The notes beneath the pieces are model-generated. The model ran no database searches and was not told the origin of the DNA. It saw nothing but the letters and a program-made list of their open reading frames with translations. Source: Streptomyces qaidamensis (lineage in GTDB: Bacteria > Actinomycetota > Actinomycetes > Streptomycetales > Streptomycetaceae). From it: a DNA stretch of 64,000 bases. Each line of letters begins with the position of its first letter. The first letter of the stretch is position 1. Shown piece after piece: positions 45,537-57,194 of the stretch. The stretch lies in assembly GCF_001611795.1 (NCBI RefSeq), contig NZ_CP015098.1, forward strand, positions 5,022,001 through 5,086,000, written 5' to 3'. The position numbers were made by a program, and so were the translations under genes.

Positions 45537-46288
45537 GACGCCACCGCCGAGGTCTTCGAGGGGATGGCGCTCAGGGCGGTCATCCGCTGGGCGACCTGCT
45601 CCGCCGTCGGCGCGTACAGCTCGCCCTGGGCCTTGCCGTCGGCGAGGAAGAGCACCCGGTCCGCGTAGGAGGCGGCGACCGGGTCGTGCGTCACCATGAT
45701 CACCGTCTGGCCGCGGTCGACCATCGTCCGCAGCAGCGTCAGCACCTCGCGGCTCGTGGTGGAGTCCAGGGCGCCCGTCGGCTCGTCGCCGAACAGCACC
45801 TCCGGCTTGGTGACCAGGGCGCGGGCGAGCGCCACGCGCTGCTGCTGGCCGCCCGACATCTCGCTGGGCCGGTGCCCGGCGCGCTCGCGCAGGCCGACCT
45901 GCTCCAGGACGTTCAGGACCTCGGACCGCCTGGGGCGGCGGCCCGCGAGCCGCAGCGGCAGCCCGACGTTCTGCTCGGCGGTCAGCGCGGGCAGCAGGTT
46001 GAAGGCCTGGAAGACGAACCCGATGCGCCGCCGGCGCAGCAGCGTCAGCTTCTTCTCGCTCAGCCGGGTCAGATCGGTCTCCCCGAGGAAGACCTGGCCC
46101 CCGGTCGGCCGGTCGAGCCCCGCCGTGCACTGCAACAGGGTCGACTTGCCGGAGCCCGAGGGGCCCATGACGGCGGTGAAGGTACCGCGCGGGATGTCGA
46201 GGCTGACCTGGTCGAGGGCGGTGACCGCGTTGTCGCCTGTCCCGTAGGACCGGGTCACGGAGCGGAGCCGGACGGCTGCTTGATTCAT
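45530..46288 (-). CDS. ABC transporter ATP-binding protein (MacB/LolD type)
   Basis: A 252-residue ATPase with Walker A GPSGSGKST, Q-loop FVFQAFNLLPALT, signature MSGGQQQRVALARAL, Walker B VLFGDEPTGALD and H-loop MVTHD. The FNLLP and EPTGALDS wording is typical of the LolD/MacB class that works with FtsX-type permeases. Start ATG 46288 is preferred; a GTG at 46297 would add three residues. It is the first gene of the operon, with the permease next (7-bp overlap), divergent from the histidine kinase across 243 bp that should carry both promoters. Confidence 0.93.
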   Translation of the reverse strand: MNQAAVRLRSVTRSYGTGDNAVTALDQVSLDIPRGTFTAVMGPSGSGKSTLLQCTAGLDRPTGGQVFLGETDLTRLSEKKLTLLRRRRIGFVFQAFNLLPALTAEQNVGLPLRLAGRRPRRSEVLNVLEQVGLRERAGHRPSEMSGGQQQRVALARALVTKPEVLFGDEPTGALDSTTSREVLTLLRTMVDRGQTVIMVTHDPVAASYADRVLFLADGKAQGELYAPTAEQVAQRMTALSAIPSKTSAVASC

Positions 46289-46531
46289 GGTGTCCACTCA
46301 ATCGGGCCCGCCCGACGGTGACATCGCAGCGGGACGGAGTCTTGGGGGTGGAGGTAGCTCCACCCTCCTGTGCACGATGTCTGCACCCGGCGCGGATAGG
46401 GCAGGGCGCAAGGCCGCAGACCGCGCTGGGCGCCCCGGCACATCGCAGCTGGGCCCAGTCCTGCCCGGTAGCCGGTGCCCACCCCGATGGTGGAGCTGGC
46501 TGGGTGGTCCGGGCCGGAGAGGTCTCATAGC

Positions 46532-47812
46532 GTGCGGCGCATGCATCCCCCGACGATCTGGACCCGGCTCCACCTGCGCCGCTACGTACGCAGCGGCTGG
46601 CCCTGGCGCGCTGCGCTGTACCTGCTCAGCAGTGCGGTCCTCGGCCTGATCACCCTGCTCACGCTCGTGCTGCTCGCGGTCGCGGGCAGCGTGCTCACCG
46701 TGGTCGTCGTCGGCCTTCCGTTGCTGCTCGTCCTCGTCCTCACCGGGGTGCCGCTGGCCTCGGTCGAGCGCAGCCGGCTGCGTCTGATCGACAGCGAACC
46801 GCTCACCGATCCGCACCGCGAACCCGACCGCACCGGCCTCACCGCCTGGCTGCGCACCCGGCTCCAGGAACGCGCCACCTGGCGCGAGCTGGGCTACGCG
46901 GTGCTCTTCGGCTTCCTGCTGTGGCCCCTCGAAGCGCTGGTGGTGGGCTCCGTCCTCCTCGTGTGCGGCGGGCTGCTCGCGACACCGGTGATGCTGGCGG
47001 TCGACGGCGAGGAGGCGCGGGTCCTCAAGATGTGGATCGTGGACAGCTGGCCCGGGGCGCTCTCGGCGGCGCTCGCCGGGCTGCTGCTGATGCCCGTCCT
47101 CGCCTACCCGCTCGGCGCGATCGCCGCGGGCCGGGCCGCCCTGACCCGTTTCCTGCTGGCCTCGCCGACCGGCGAACTGAACTCGAAGATCAAGGAGCTG
47201 GGCCGCTCCCGGGTCCGGCTCGTGGACGCCTTCGAGGCGGAGCGGCGCCGCATCGAGCGCGATCTGCACGACGGGGCGCAGCAGCGGCTCGTCGCCCTGT
47301 CCATGACGCTCGGCCTGGCCCGCCTCGACGCGGCGGACGGCCCGCTCGGCCCGCTGCTCGCCAAGGCGCAGGACGAGGCGGCCACCGCCCTCGTCGAGAT
47401 CAGGGAGCTGATCCGCGGCATCCACCCCCAAGTCCTCACCGACCGGGGCCTGGTGGCGGCCGTGGAGGATCTCGCGGACCGCTCGACGATCCCCGTCGAC
47501 GTGGACCTCGACCTGCCGGTCCGGCCCGCGGAGGCGATCGAGACGGCTGTGTACTTCGCGGTCAGCGAGGCCCTCGCCAACGTCGCCAAGCACAGCGGCG
47601 CGAGCAGGGCCGTGGTGCGGGGCGGCCTGGAGAACGGGCAACTGGCCGTGGAGGTCGAGGACGACGGTCACGGGGGCGCGGACACGGGGCGGGGGACGGG
47701 CCTGCAGGGCGTCGCCGATCGCGTCTCGGTCCTCGACGGCCGCCTGCTGGTGTCCAGTCCGCCCGGCGGGCCCACCCTGTTCCGCCTGCTGGTACCGTGC
47801 TCAACCCCCTGA
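46532..47812 (+). CDS. Sensor histidine kinase (NarL-type, HisKA_3)
   Basis: A 426-residue kinase. Two pairs of hydrophobic segments (about 20-75 and 115-200) form a membrane 'sensor' domain with little extracellular sequence. RRIERDLHDGAQQRLVALSM carries the phospho-accepting histidine. The HATPase domain has SEALANVAKHS and DDGHGGA and GTGLQGVADRV. Such intramembrane-sensing kinases often detect cell-wall antibiotics by way of an associated ABC transporter, and one is encoded divergently here. GTG 46532 follows GGAGAGG with 9-nt spacing; ATG 46541 is the alternative. The response regulator follows. Confidence 0.9.
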   Translation: MRRMHPPTIWTRLHLRRYVRSGWPWRAALYLLSSAVLGLITLLTLVLLAVAGSVLTVVVVGLPLLLVLVLTGVPLASVERSRLRLIDSEPLTDPHREPDRTGLTAWLRTRLQERATWRELGYAVLFGFLLWPLEALVVGSVLLVCGGLLATPVMLAVDGEEARVLKMWIVDSWPGALSAALAGLLLMPVLAYPLGAIAAGRAALTRFLLASPTGELNSKIKELGRSRVRLVDAFEAERRRIERDLHDGAQQRLVALSMTLGLARLDAADGPLGPLLAKAQDEAATALVEIRELIRGIHPQVLTDRGLVAAVEDLADRSTIPVDVDLDLPVRPAEAIETAVYFAVSEALANVAKHSGASRAVVRGGLENGQLAVEVEDDGHGGADTGRGTGLQGVADRVSVLDGRLLVSSPPGGPTLFRLLVPCSTP

Positions 47813-47836
47813 TACGACCGCATGATTGAGGAACTG

Positions 47837-48502
47837 ATGCTGCGCATCGTGCTGGCCGAGGACAGTGTCCTGCTCCGCGAAGGACTCGTCGGCCTCATGG
47901 AGCGCTTCGGGCACCGGGTGGTCGCCGCGGTCGGTTCCGCGGACGAGCTCACCGAGGCGGTCGCCGCGCACGGACCCGACATCGTGGTGACCGACGTACG
48001 GATGCCACCCGGCTTCTCCGACGAGGGCCTGCGTGCCGCCATCGCCCTGCGCCGCTGCCGGCCCGGACTGCCGATCCTCGTCCTCAGCCAGTACATCCAG
48101 CGGTCCTACGCCGAGGACCTGCTCGACTCCTCCGACGGCACCGGGGTGGGCTATCTCCTCAAGGAACGGATCGGCCACGTCGAGGAGTTCGTCGACGCGG
48201 TGCACCGGGTCGCGGAAGGCGGCACCGTCGTCGACCCCGAGGTGGTGCGCCAGCTGATCAGGCACCGGCGCGACCCGCTGGCCCGGCTCACCGCGCGGGA
48301 GCAGGAGGTGCTCGCGCTGATGGCGGAGGGCAAGTCCAACGCGTCGATCGCCGCGGCCATGGTGGTGAGCGAGGGCACGGTCAGCAAGCACTTCGGCTCC
48401 ATCCTCACCAAGCTCGACCTCTCCCTCGACGACACGACCAACCGCCGGGTCCTCGCGGTCCTCGCGTATCTGCGCGGCCGGCCCGGAGTGGATACCGCCT
48501 AG
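47837..48502 (+). CDS. LuxR-family response regulator
   Basis: A 221-residue NarL/FixJ regulator: receiver domain with acidic pocket AEDS, phosphorylated aspartate in VVTDVRMPP, and lysine in LLKERIG. A C-terminal HTH follows (LTAREQEVLALMAEGKSNASIA and EGTVSKHFGSIL). It is the partner of the kinase 24 bp upstream and probably regulates the divergent ABC genes. ATG 47837 has GAGGA just upstream and gives the usual LRIVLAEDS start; an in-frame ATG at 47822 would add five residues. Confidence 0.92.
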   Translation: MLRIVLAEDSVLLREGLVGLMERFGHRVVAAVGSADELTEAVAAHGPDIVVTDVRMPPGFSDEGLRAAIALRRCRPGLPILVLSQYIQRSYAEDLLDSSDGTGVGYLLKERIGHVEEFVDAVHRVAEGGTVVDPEVVRQLIRHRRDPLARLTAREQEVLALMAEGKSNASIAAAMVVSEGTVSKHFGSILTKLDLSLDDTTNRRVLAVLAYLRGRPGVDTA

Positions 48503-48553
48503 CCTGCCGGGACCGCGCGGACCGCCTGGGCCTGGCCGCCCGGGCCGCCGAGG

Positions 48554-48970
48554 GTGCCGCGTGCGCCGGGCGGCCGGGGGTGTCGTGTCCGCCGGGCCGC
48601 CGGGGGTGCCGCGGGCGCCGGGCGGCCGGGGGTGTCGTGTCCGCCGGGCCGCCGGGGGTGCCGCGTGCGCCGGGCGGCCGGGGGTGTCGTGTCCGCCGGG
48701 CCGCCGGGGGTGCCGCGTGCGCCGGGCGGCCGGGGGTGCCGTGTCCGCCGGGCCGCCGGGGGTGCCGCGTGCGCCGGGCGGCCGGTGTCCGCCGGGCCGC
48801 CGGGGGCGTGCGCCGTGTCGTGTCCGCCGGGCCGCCGGGGGTGCCGCGTGCGCCGGGCGGCCGGGGGTGCCGCGTGCGCCGGGCCGCCGGGGGTGCCGTG
48901 TCCGCCGGGCGGCCGGGGGTGCCGTGTCCGCCGGGCCGCCGAGGGTGCCGTGTCCGCCGGGCCGACCGGG
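48554..48970. repeat. Sixteen-copy 26-bp GC-rich tandem repeat
   Basis: Units start at 48554, 48580, 48606, 48632, 48658, 48684, 48710, 48736, 48762, 48785, 48815, 48841, 48867, 48893, 48919 and 48945. Thirteen are exactly 26 bp apart; the ninth and tenth are irregular. Two unit types occur, one with GGGCGGCC and one with GGGCCGCC at the centre, and they mostly alternate. Since 26 is not divisible by three, open frames through it are artefacts. It lies between convergent genes; the rest of 48503-49188 has nothing recognisable. Confidence 0.95.
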
Positions 48971-49188
48971 ATTGCTGAGACCACTGGGGCCGCTGAGACG
49001 ACCGGCGCGGAGACCGCGGTGCCGCGGAGATCACCCGGACCGGCGGCCGTCGGGGCCGCCTGTACCGTCAGCAGACCCCACCGCGCCGCGACGGCCCTGA
49101 ACTGGAAGCAGTTGCCGACCCCCTCGCAGGGCAGGTGCCGCACCGAAGCCCGGGCCGGAGGGGAGCCGGCCCGGGGACCGCGCGGGTC

Positions 49189-50070
49189 TCAGCGGGTGGT
49201 CTCCCGCTCCACCGGAAGCCACAGTTCGGCGTCCGCCTCCGTGCCGTCGGGTGACAGACGGGTGCGGAGGATCTCCGGGCCGGGGCGGGTGCGGTAGGGG
49301 TTGGACGGGAACCACTCGGTGAACACGTCGCGCCACAGCTCCTGGATGGCCCGGGGTGCCGGGCCCGACGTGGTGAAGACCGCCCAGGTGCCGGGCGGGA
49401 CCGGCAGGGTGGTGGTGCCTTCGGGGGCCGCGGACGAGGCCGGGGCCGGAGTGATCACGGCGTGGTAGTAGTCGAGTTCCGTGCCCTCCGCGCGGCTCGG
49501 GTCCAGGTCGTCGCAGACCGCGACGAGGCCCTGCGGTTCCTGGTCGGACAGTTTCTCCAACCGGTCCACCGCGGACTTGTCGAGGCCGCGGACGAAATCG
49601 ATGATCGCCTGGTTCGGACCGGAGTGGATCAGAGGGATCCGGGTCCTGAAGCCCGTGACGGTGAAGGCCGGGCGGTCGACGACGCGGTAGTGCATGCTGC
49701 TGTTCCCTTCGACGGTGAGGCGGAAGGCCAGCCGGGGCTGGGACACGAGCACGGCGCCGGTGCGCCGGGCCTCGCCCGGACCCACGCCGTGCATCGTGCG
49801 GAACGCCCGCGCGAACGCCTCGCCGGAGCCGTAGCCGTAGCGGACCGCGATCTCCAGGAGCGTCGCGTCCCCCGCCAGCACCTCCGCGCCCGCGACCGTC
49901 AGCCGGCGGCGGCGGATGTACTCCGACAGCGGCATGCCGGCCAGGGCGGAGAACATGCGGCGCAGGTGGTACTCCGAGGTGCACGCCGTACGCGCCAGCT
50001 CCGCCACGTCGACGGCGTCGCCGAGGTTCTGTTCGATCCGGTCCATCGCCTGGTTGAGCCGGTCCAGCAC
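49189..50070 (-). CDS. AraC-family regulator with GyrI-like effector domain
   Basis: A 293-residue regulator. Two helix-turn-helix motifs occupy residues 1-105 (DVAELARTACTSEYHLRRMF and LLEIAVRYGYGSGEAFARAFR). The remainder is a GyrI-like ligand domain, containing YYHAVITPAP and PPGTWAVFTTSG. This architecture (like E. coli Rob or SoxS-Rob types) binds hydrophobic cations or other small ligands. The GTG at 50070 is preceded by AAGGAAGGAG with 7-nt spacing, so the upstream open frame to 50133 is not used. Its target is unknown; the neighbouring glycosyltransferase is divergent. Confidence 0.92.
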   Translation of the reverse strand: MLDRLNQAMDRIEQNLGDAVDVAELARTACTSEYHLRRMFSALAGMPLSEYIRRRRLTVAGAEVLAGDATLLEIAVRYGYGSGEAFARAFRTMHGVGPGEARRTGAVLVSQPRLAFRLTVEGNSSMHYRVVDRPAFTVTGFRTRIPLIHSGPNQAIIDFVRGLDKSAVDRLEKLSDQEPQGLVAVCDDLDPSRAEGTELDYYHAVITPAPASSAAPEGTTTLPVPPGTWAVFTTSGPAPRAIQELWRDVFTEWFPSNPYRTRPGPEILRTRLSPDGTEADAELWLPVERETTR

Positions 50071-50288
50071 GTCCGGTCTCCTTCCTTTTCGTGCTCTCAC
50101 GCTAGGCAGCGCGGGCCCCGACGCACCCGACATCCTGTGCCCGCTCCGGTCGGGTGCCGCCCGGCTGCCGCCTGCGCTGAACGGCGTAGGCGAACCGCCG
50201 TCCGGCAGGCGTCCTCGAAGGGTCCTCCCCGTGAACGGCTAGCATCGCCGGTCAGTCCGTCAGCTGCCGACCGGGACGAGGTGAGGAC

Positions 50289-51182
50289 ATGGGGGCGCCC
50301 CGGATCGCCGTCGCCGTGGTGACGATGGGCAACCGGCCCGCGGAGGTCGACGCCCTGCTGGAGTCCGTGGCCAAGCAGGACGTGCCGCCTGAGCGGATCG
50401 TCGTCGTCGGCAACGGCTGCCCGCTGCCCGACTTCGCCCGGCGGCTGTCGCTGCCCGGCGAGTTCACCGCCGTCGAGCTCGACGAGAACCTCGGCTGCCC
50501 GGGCGGGCGCAACGCGGCCCTGGCCCGGCTGCGGGAGTTCGGCGACATCGACGTCGTGGTGGATCTGGACGACGACGGTCTGCTCGTCGACGCCGATGTG
50601 CTGCGCCGCGTACGGGACCTGTACGCCGCCGACGAGCGGCTCGGCATCGTCGGCTTCCGCATCGCCGACGAACTCGGCGAGACGCAGCAGCGGCACGTGC
50701 CCCGGATCGGCAACTCGGACCCCCTCCGGGGCGGTTACGTCACCGGCTTCCTCGGTGGCGGGCACGCACTGCGGATGGCGATGCTCGACGAGGTCGGCGA
50801 CTGGCCGGCCGAGTTCTTCTTCGCGCACGAGGAGACCGACCTCGCCTGGCGCGCCGCGGACGCCGGCTGGCGGATCCTGTACGCCCCGGAGCTGCTGCTC
50901 CGGCATCCGAAGACCTCGCCCGCCCGGCACGCCATCTACTACCGGGTGAACGCACGCAACCGGGTCTGGCTGGCCCGCCGCCGGCTGCCGCTCGCGCTCG
51001 TCCCCGTCCACCTGGGTGTGTGGGTGCTGCTCACCCTCGCCCGGAACCGGTCGGGCGCCGGGCTGCGCGCGTGGTTCGGCGGATTCGTGGAAGGCGTACG
51101 GGAGCCGGCGGGGGAGCGGCGGCCCATGCGGTGGCGGACGGTGTGGCGGCTCACCCGGCTGGGGCGGCCGCCCGTCATCTGA
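50289..51182 (+). CDS. Family 2 glycosyltransferase
   Basis: A 297-residue GT-A glycosyltransferase. The N-terminus AVVTMGNRPAEVDALLESV is the nucleotide-sugar entry strand. DLDDD near residue 96 is the metal-binding DXD equivalent. GGYVTGFLGGGHALR and EETDLAWRAADAGWR (ED box) follow. It resembles rhamnosyl- or related cell-surface sugar transferases. The C-terminal VPVHLGVWVLLTLAR is a possible membrane-associated helix. The acceptor is unknown. ATG follows GAGGTGAGG. No other sugar genes are nearby. Confidence 0.88.
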   Translation: MGAPRIAVAVVTMGNRPAEVDALLESVAKQDVPPERIVVVGNGCPLPDFARRLSLPGEFTAVELDENLGCPGGRNAALARLREFGDIDVVVDLDDDGLLVDADVLRRVRDLYAADERLGIVGFRIADELGETQQRHVPRIGNSDPLRGGYVTGFLGGGHALRMAMLDEVGDWPAEFFFAHEETDLAWRAADAGWRILYAPELLLRHPKTSPARHAIYYRVNARNRVWLARRRLPLALVPVHLGVWVLLTLARNRSGAGLRAWFGGFVEGVREPAGERRPMRWRTVWRLTRLGRPPVI

Positions 51183-54100
51183 CACCGGCCGGCACAGGCA
51201 GGCAGGGCGCCGCAGAGGTTGAGTGGGCCCCGGCCGTTCACCTCCGCCGACCGGGACCCGGACCCGGCCGCGGCGGCGACACTCCCCCGAGTTGCGCGTC
51301 CAGACGCGCGCACCGCCGGGCCAGATCCGATGTAGTGATCACATCAGGCTTTGCCAACGGATCGCTAACATGTGGCCAACGGTTCGCCGTTGCGTCGTCC
51401 GGCGGTCGGCCGGAAGTCGCCGGACCGGGGTCGACGACGGCCGGGGCGGCGGCGGATTCCGGCGGAGCAGGCGAAGTTCAACCTGGCGGAAATCAGCCGC
51501 CCGGAGGTAGGAGCTCGTCAGGGCGGGTGCACGGGGGAGAGTGGCGTGACGATGCGGTTCGGGCTGTTGGGGCCGCCGGTGCTGTTCTACGACGCCCAGG
51601 GCGTCGCCCGGGGCACGGCGCGGGCCATCGCAGGCCCCAAGTCCCGTGTGCTGCTGACCGCGTTGCTCCTCGACGCCGGGCGGGCCGTCTCCGTCGAGTC
51701 GCTCAAGGACGCGCTGTGGGGCGAGGCGGCGCCCGTGTCCGCCCAGGCCTCGCTGCACAACCACGTCGCCCGGTTGCGGCGGCTGCTCGACGATCCGGGA
51801 CGGCTGCGCACCGTGCCGTCCGGGTACGTGCTGCGGATCGACGAGGGCGAGCTGGACGTCCACCTCTTCGACGCCCACGTCGCCGAGGCGCGTGCCGCGC
51901 ACACCGGCCGGGACTGGGAGCGGGTCGTGCGCGGGTGCACGGACGCGCTCGCCCTGTGGCGGGGTGCGCCGCTCGCCGGACTGCCGCCCGAGGCCGGCGG
52001 ATACGCCTTCGCGCAGCGGTTGTGCGAGGCCCGGCTGCTGCTCCTGGAGTGGCGCTACGACGCCGAATTGGCACTGGGCGGCCCACGGCTGCACGAGCTG
52101 GTGCCGGAGTTGGCGGTGCTGACCGGTGAGTATCCGCTGCGGGAGGTGTTCTACCGGCAGTTGATGCTCGCCCTGCACCGCACCGGCCGTCAGGCCGAGG
52201 CCCTGGCCGTCCACCGCGACCTGCGCACCCGCCTCGTGGGCCAGCTCGGCATCGAACCGGGGCCGGGGGTACGGGAGGCGCATGTCGAGGTGCTGCGGGG
52301 GGTCACGGGCGACGGTGGCGCGGGGGAGCCGGTCGAAGCGGACCGGCCGGTACCCTCCCCGGCCCAGCTGCCGCCTTCACCCGCCCATTTCATCGGCCGC
52401 ACCCCCCTGCGCGAGTCCCTGCGCCGCGCGCTCACGGCACCCGGCCCGCACCCCACCGCCGTCATCAGCGGCATGGCCGGCGTCGGCAAGAGCGCGCTCG
52501 CACTCCAGGTCGCCCATCAGCTGGCGGAACGTTTCCCCGATGGGCAGATCCACCTCGACCTGCATGGCGCCACCCCGGGCATGACCCCTCTCACCGCGGC
52601 TCAGGCGGTCGCCGCCCTGCTGCGTGACCTCGGTACCGAACCCTGCCGTATCCCGGAACAGCCGGACGCCGCGGCCGCGTTGCTGCGCTCGCTGCTCGCG
52701 CCGACGCGCACGCTCCTGGTACTGGACGACGCCGCGAGTGCCGCGCAGGTACGGCCGCTCCTGCCGGGGGGTGCCGGGTGCGGGGTGATCGTCACCAGCC
52801 GTTCGCCGCTGACCGCCCTCGACGGCGCGGCCAGGTTTCCGCTCGCCCCGCTGTCGGACGAGGAGAGCGCCGAACTCCTGTGCAGGGCCTCGGGCCGCGA
52901 CGGCCTGGACGGTACGGACGCCGCCCGGCTCCTCGTCGAGCTCACGGGCGGACTCCCGCTGGCCCTGCGGATCGTCGCCGCGCGGCTCGCCGCCCGTCCG
53001 GCCCTGACCCCCGACGCCCTGGCCGGGCAACTCGCCGCCGCGGATAGTCGCTTGCACCACCTGGAGTACGACGACCTGAGCGTCCGCCGCTCCCTGGCCG
53101 TCGCGCACGACGCCCTCGCCGCCTCCGAGCGGGAGACCGACAAGGACGCGGCCCGTACCCTGTGCCGTATCGGCGCGCTCGGTCTGCCCACGTACGGCGC
53201 CCCGCTGCTCGCCCGCCTCACCGGCACCGGCGAACCCCGCAGCGAGGCCGCCCTGGAACGCCTCCTCGACGTGGCCCTGCTGGAGGAGCCGGCGTACGGC
53301 CGCTACGCACCGCACGACCTGGTGCGTGACTTCGCCCGCGAACGGGCCGGAGAGCGAGACACCGCCGACACCGTCGGCACGGCGCTGCACTGGTACGCGG
53401 CCGTCGCCGAACGCGTCCTCGCCGCCATCGTGCAACCGGGCCCCGACCTGGACGACCGCCGCCGGCCCACCCCGTCCCAGCCGAGCGGCCACACCGCAAA
53501 CGTCGGCACCGTCGCTCCCTTCGCCGGCCCCGGTGCGGCCTTCGCCTGGGGGGACGGGGAGCTGGAGAACGTCGTCACCCTGGTCGAGCGGTACGCGGAC
53601 GACCCGTCCGGGCAGCGCGCGGGCCTGGTCTGCACGCTCGTCCGGCTCATCTTTCCCTTCGCGCATCGCCGGGGGCGTGTCGCCGAGATGGAGGTGCTCG
53701 GGCAGGCCGGCCTCCGGGTGGCCCGGCGGCTCGGTGACGCGGAGGCGGAGGCGTACGCGCTGGCCGACCTCGCCGGGTCGCACTTCCTGACCGGCCGGCA
53801 GAAGTCCGCGCTCGCGCTCAACGACCGGGCACTCGCCGTCTGGCGGCGGCTGGACCGTCCCTCCTGGATCCGCCGCTGCCTCAACAACCGGGGCCTGCTG
53901 CTGGACGGGCTCGGCCGGCGCAGCGAGGCGGGTGAGGCCCTGGCGCGGAGCCTGCAGTACGCACGGCAGCTGAACGACCCGTACGGCGAGGCCGTCACCC
54001 ACAGCCACCTCGGCAACCTTGTCGAGCACACCGACCCGCGGGCAGCCATCGAGCAACACCGGCGTTCGCTCGCCCTCGGGAACGAGATCGGCGCCGTGAT

Positions 54101-54540
54101 CGTGCGGCACTCCGCGCACTGCAACATCGGATACGCGCATCTGCGGCTCGGTCAGCCGGCCGCCGCCCTGCCGCACTTCGAGGAGAGCCTGCGCATCCTC
54201 GGCGGCCACGGCGACTGGCACGGTGAGTCCCGGACGCGGCTCGGTCTGGTGCGTGCCCTGCGTCTGCTCGGCCGCAGCGCGCGGGCCGCCCGGGAGTGCG
54301 CCGAGCTGCTGGGCCGGGCCGACGCCCGCGCCGACCGCTACACCGGCGGTCTCGCCCGCCACCAGCACGGGCTGCTGCTGCGGGAGCGGGGGCACACCGG
54401 CGCGGCGCGCGAGGCGTGGGACGCGGCGCTCGCGGCCCTGGAGGGAACGGACGAGCAGACGGTCGTCACAGAGCTACGCGCGTTGCTCGCTCCCGCCGAC
54501 CGGTCACGCGGCGTCCTCGACGACACGCCGCCCGATCCGG

Positions 54541-56292
<1,752 letters not shown>

Positions 56293-56373
56293 GTCGCGAG
56301 TGTGACAGGGGGGTCTGACAACGCCCCCCGACGCCGGCCTCGGTGGAAGACCTGGTAGGCCATGTGAGGCGCG

Positions 56374-57111
56374 TCAGGCCTCGTCCGTCTCCTTCTGCGC
56401 CTGCATGATCTTCTCCAGCACCGCCCCTACGTACTGCTCGGCCCGCTCCTTGTCGATGCCGAGGCCGCTGAGGACGCCCTCGCCGTTCTCGTGCTCCAGC
56501 AGGGCGAGCAGGATGTGCTCGGTGCCGATGTAGTTGTGACCGAGGCGCAGGGCCTCGCGGAAGGTGAGCTCCAGGACCTTCTTGGCCGCCTGGCCGTACG
56601 GCACGAGCTCCGGGACCTCGTCGAGGGCGGGCGGAAGAGCCGCCGTCGCCGCCTCGCGGACCGCGTCGAGGGAGACGCCCTGCTTGATGATCGCCTTCGC
56701 GGCGAGGCCGTCCGGCTCGGCCAGCAGACCGAGGACGAGGTGCTCGGGCAGGCCCTCGGCGTTGCGGGCGGCCTTGGACGCGGTGTGCGCCGCCATCACC
56801 GTGTTGCGGGCGCGGGGCGTGTACCGGTCGAAGCCCTGGCTCGGGTCGAGGTCGTTCGACTCCTTCGGCACGAACCGCTTCTGCGCGGCCTGCCGGGTGA
56901 CGCCCATGCTCTTGCCGATGTCCGTCCAGGACGCGCCGGACCGCCGGGCCTGGTCGACGAAGTGGCCGATCAGGTGGTCGGCCACGTCGCCCAGGTGATC
57001 CGCGGCGATCACCGCGTCCTGAAGCTGGTCCAGCGGCTCGGGGTGGACCTTCTTGATGGCCGCGATGAGGTCGTCGAGACGGATGGATGACGTGGTGTCG
57101 GGGTTCGTCAT
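56374..57111 (-). CDS. HTH protein with double Clp_N domain
   Basis: A 245-residue protein. Residues ~45-80 (SGASWTDIGKSMGVTRQAAQKRF) form a helix-turn-helix; residues ~95-150 and ~165-240 are two Clp_N repeats, as in the N-terminus of ClpC, including RARNTVMAAH and YIGTEHILLALL. No ATPase module is present. Clp_N domains bind adaptors or phospho-arginine-tagged substrates, so the protein may sense misfolded proteins and act on DNA. The promoter holds TTGACA, 17 bp, TACGGT and then 6 nt to the ATG, implying a leaderless message, with two inverted repeats over it. Function beyond that is unknown. Confidence 0.88.
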   Translation of the reverse strand: MTNPDTTSSIRLDDLIAAIKKVHPEPLDQLQDAVIAADHLGDVADHLIGHFVDQARRSGASWTDIGKSMGVTRQAAQKRFVPKESNDLDPSQGFDRYTPRARNTVMAAHTASKAARNAEGLPEHLVLGLLAEPDGLAAKAIIKQGVSLDAVREAATAALPPALDEVPELVPYGQAAKKVLELTFREALRLGHNYIGTEHILLALLEHENGEGVLSGLGIDKERAEQYVGAVLEKIMQAQKETDEA

Positions 57112-57112
57112 G

Positions 57113-57160
57113 TGTCAACCGTAGGTTGCGCCCCTATGGCTGTCAACCGCGGGTTGACAG
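57113..57160. promoter_or_regulatory. Two GTCAACC-N3-GGTTG inverted repeats over the clpN-type promoter
   Basis: A perfect repeat (CTGTCAACC-GCG-GGTTGACAG, 57140-57160) and an imperfect one at 57113-57130 have centres 28 bp apart. On the minus strand the first covers the -35 TTGACA and the second the -10 TACGGT, exactly where a repressor would sit. The downstream gene encodes an HTH protein, so autorepression is likely. They also lie 35-80 bp upstream of the divergent DUF2786 gene. Confidence 0.8.
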
Positions 57161-57194
57161 TCGTATCGAGGGGGCGGCATGGCACCATCGGCCC

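Noticed and set aside
48405..49143. Open frames encoding PPGRRGCRV-type repeats on both strands
   Set aside because: They are produced by the 26-bp repeat, whose length is not a multiple of three, so every frame stays open by composition.
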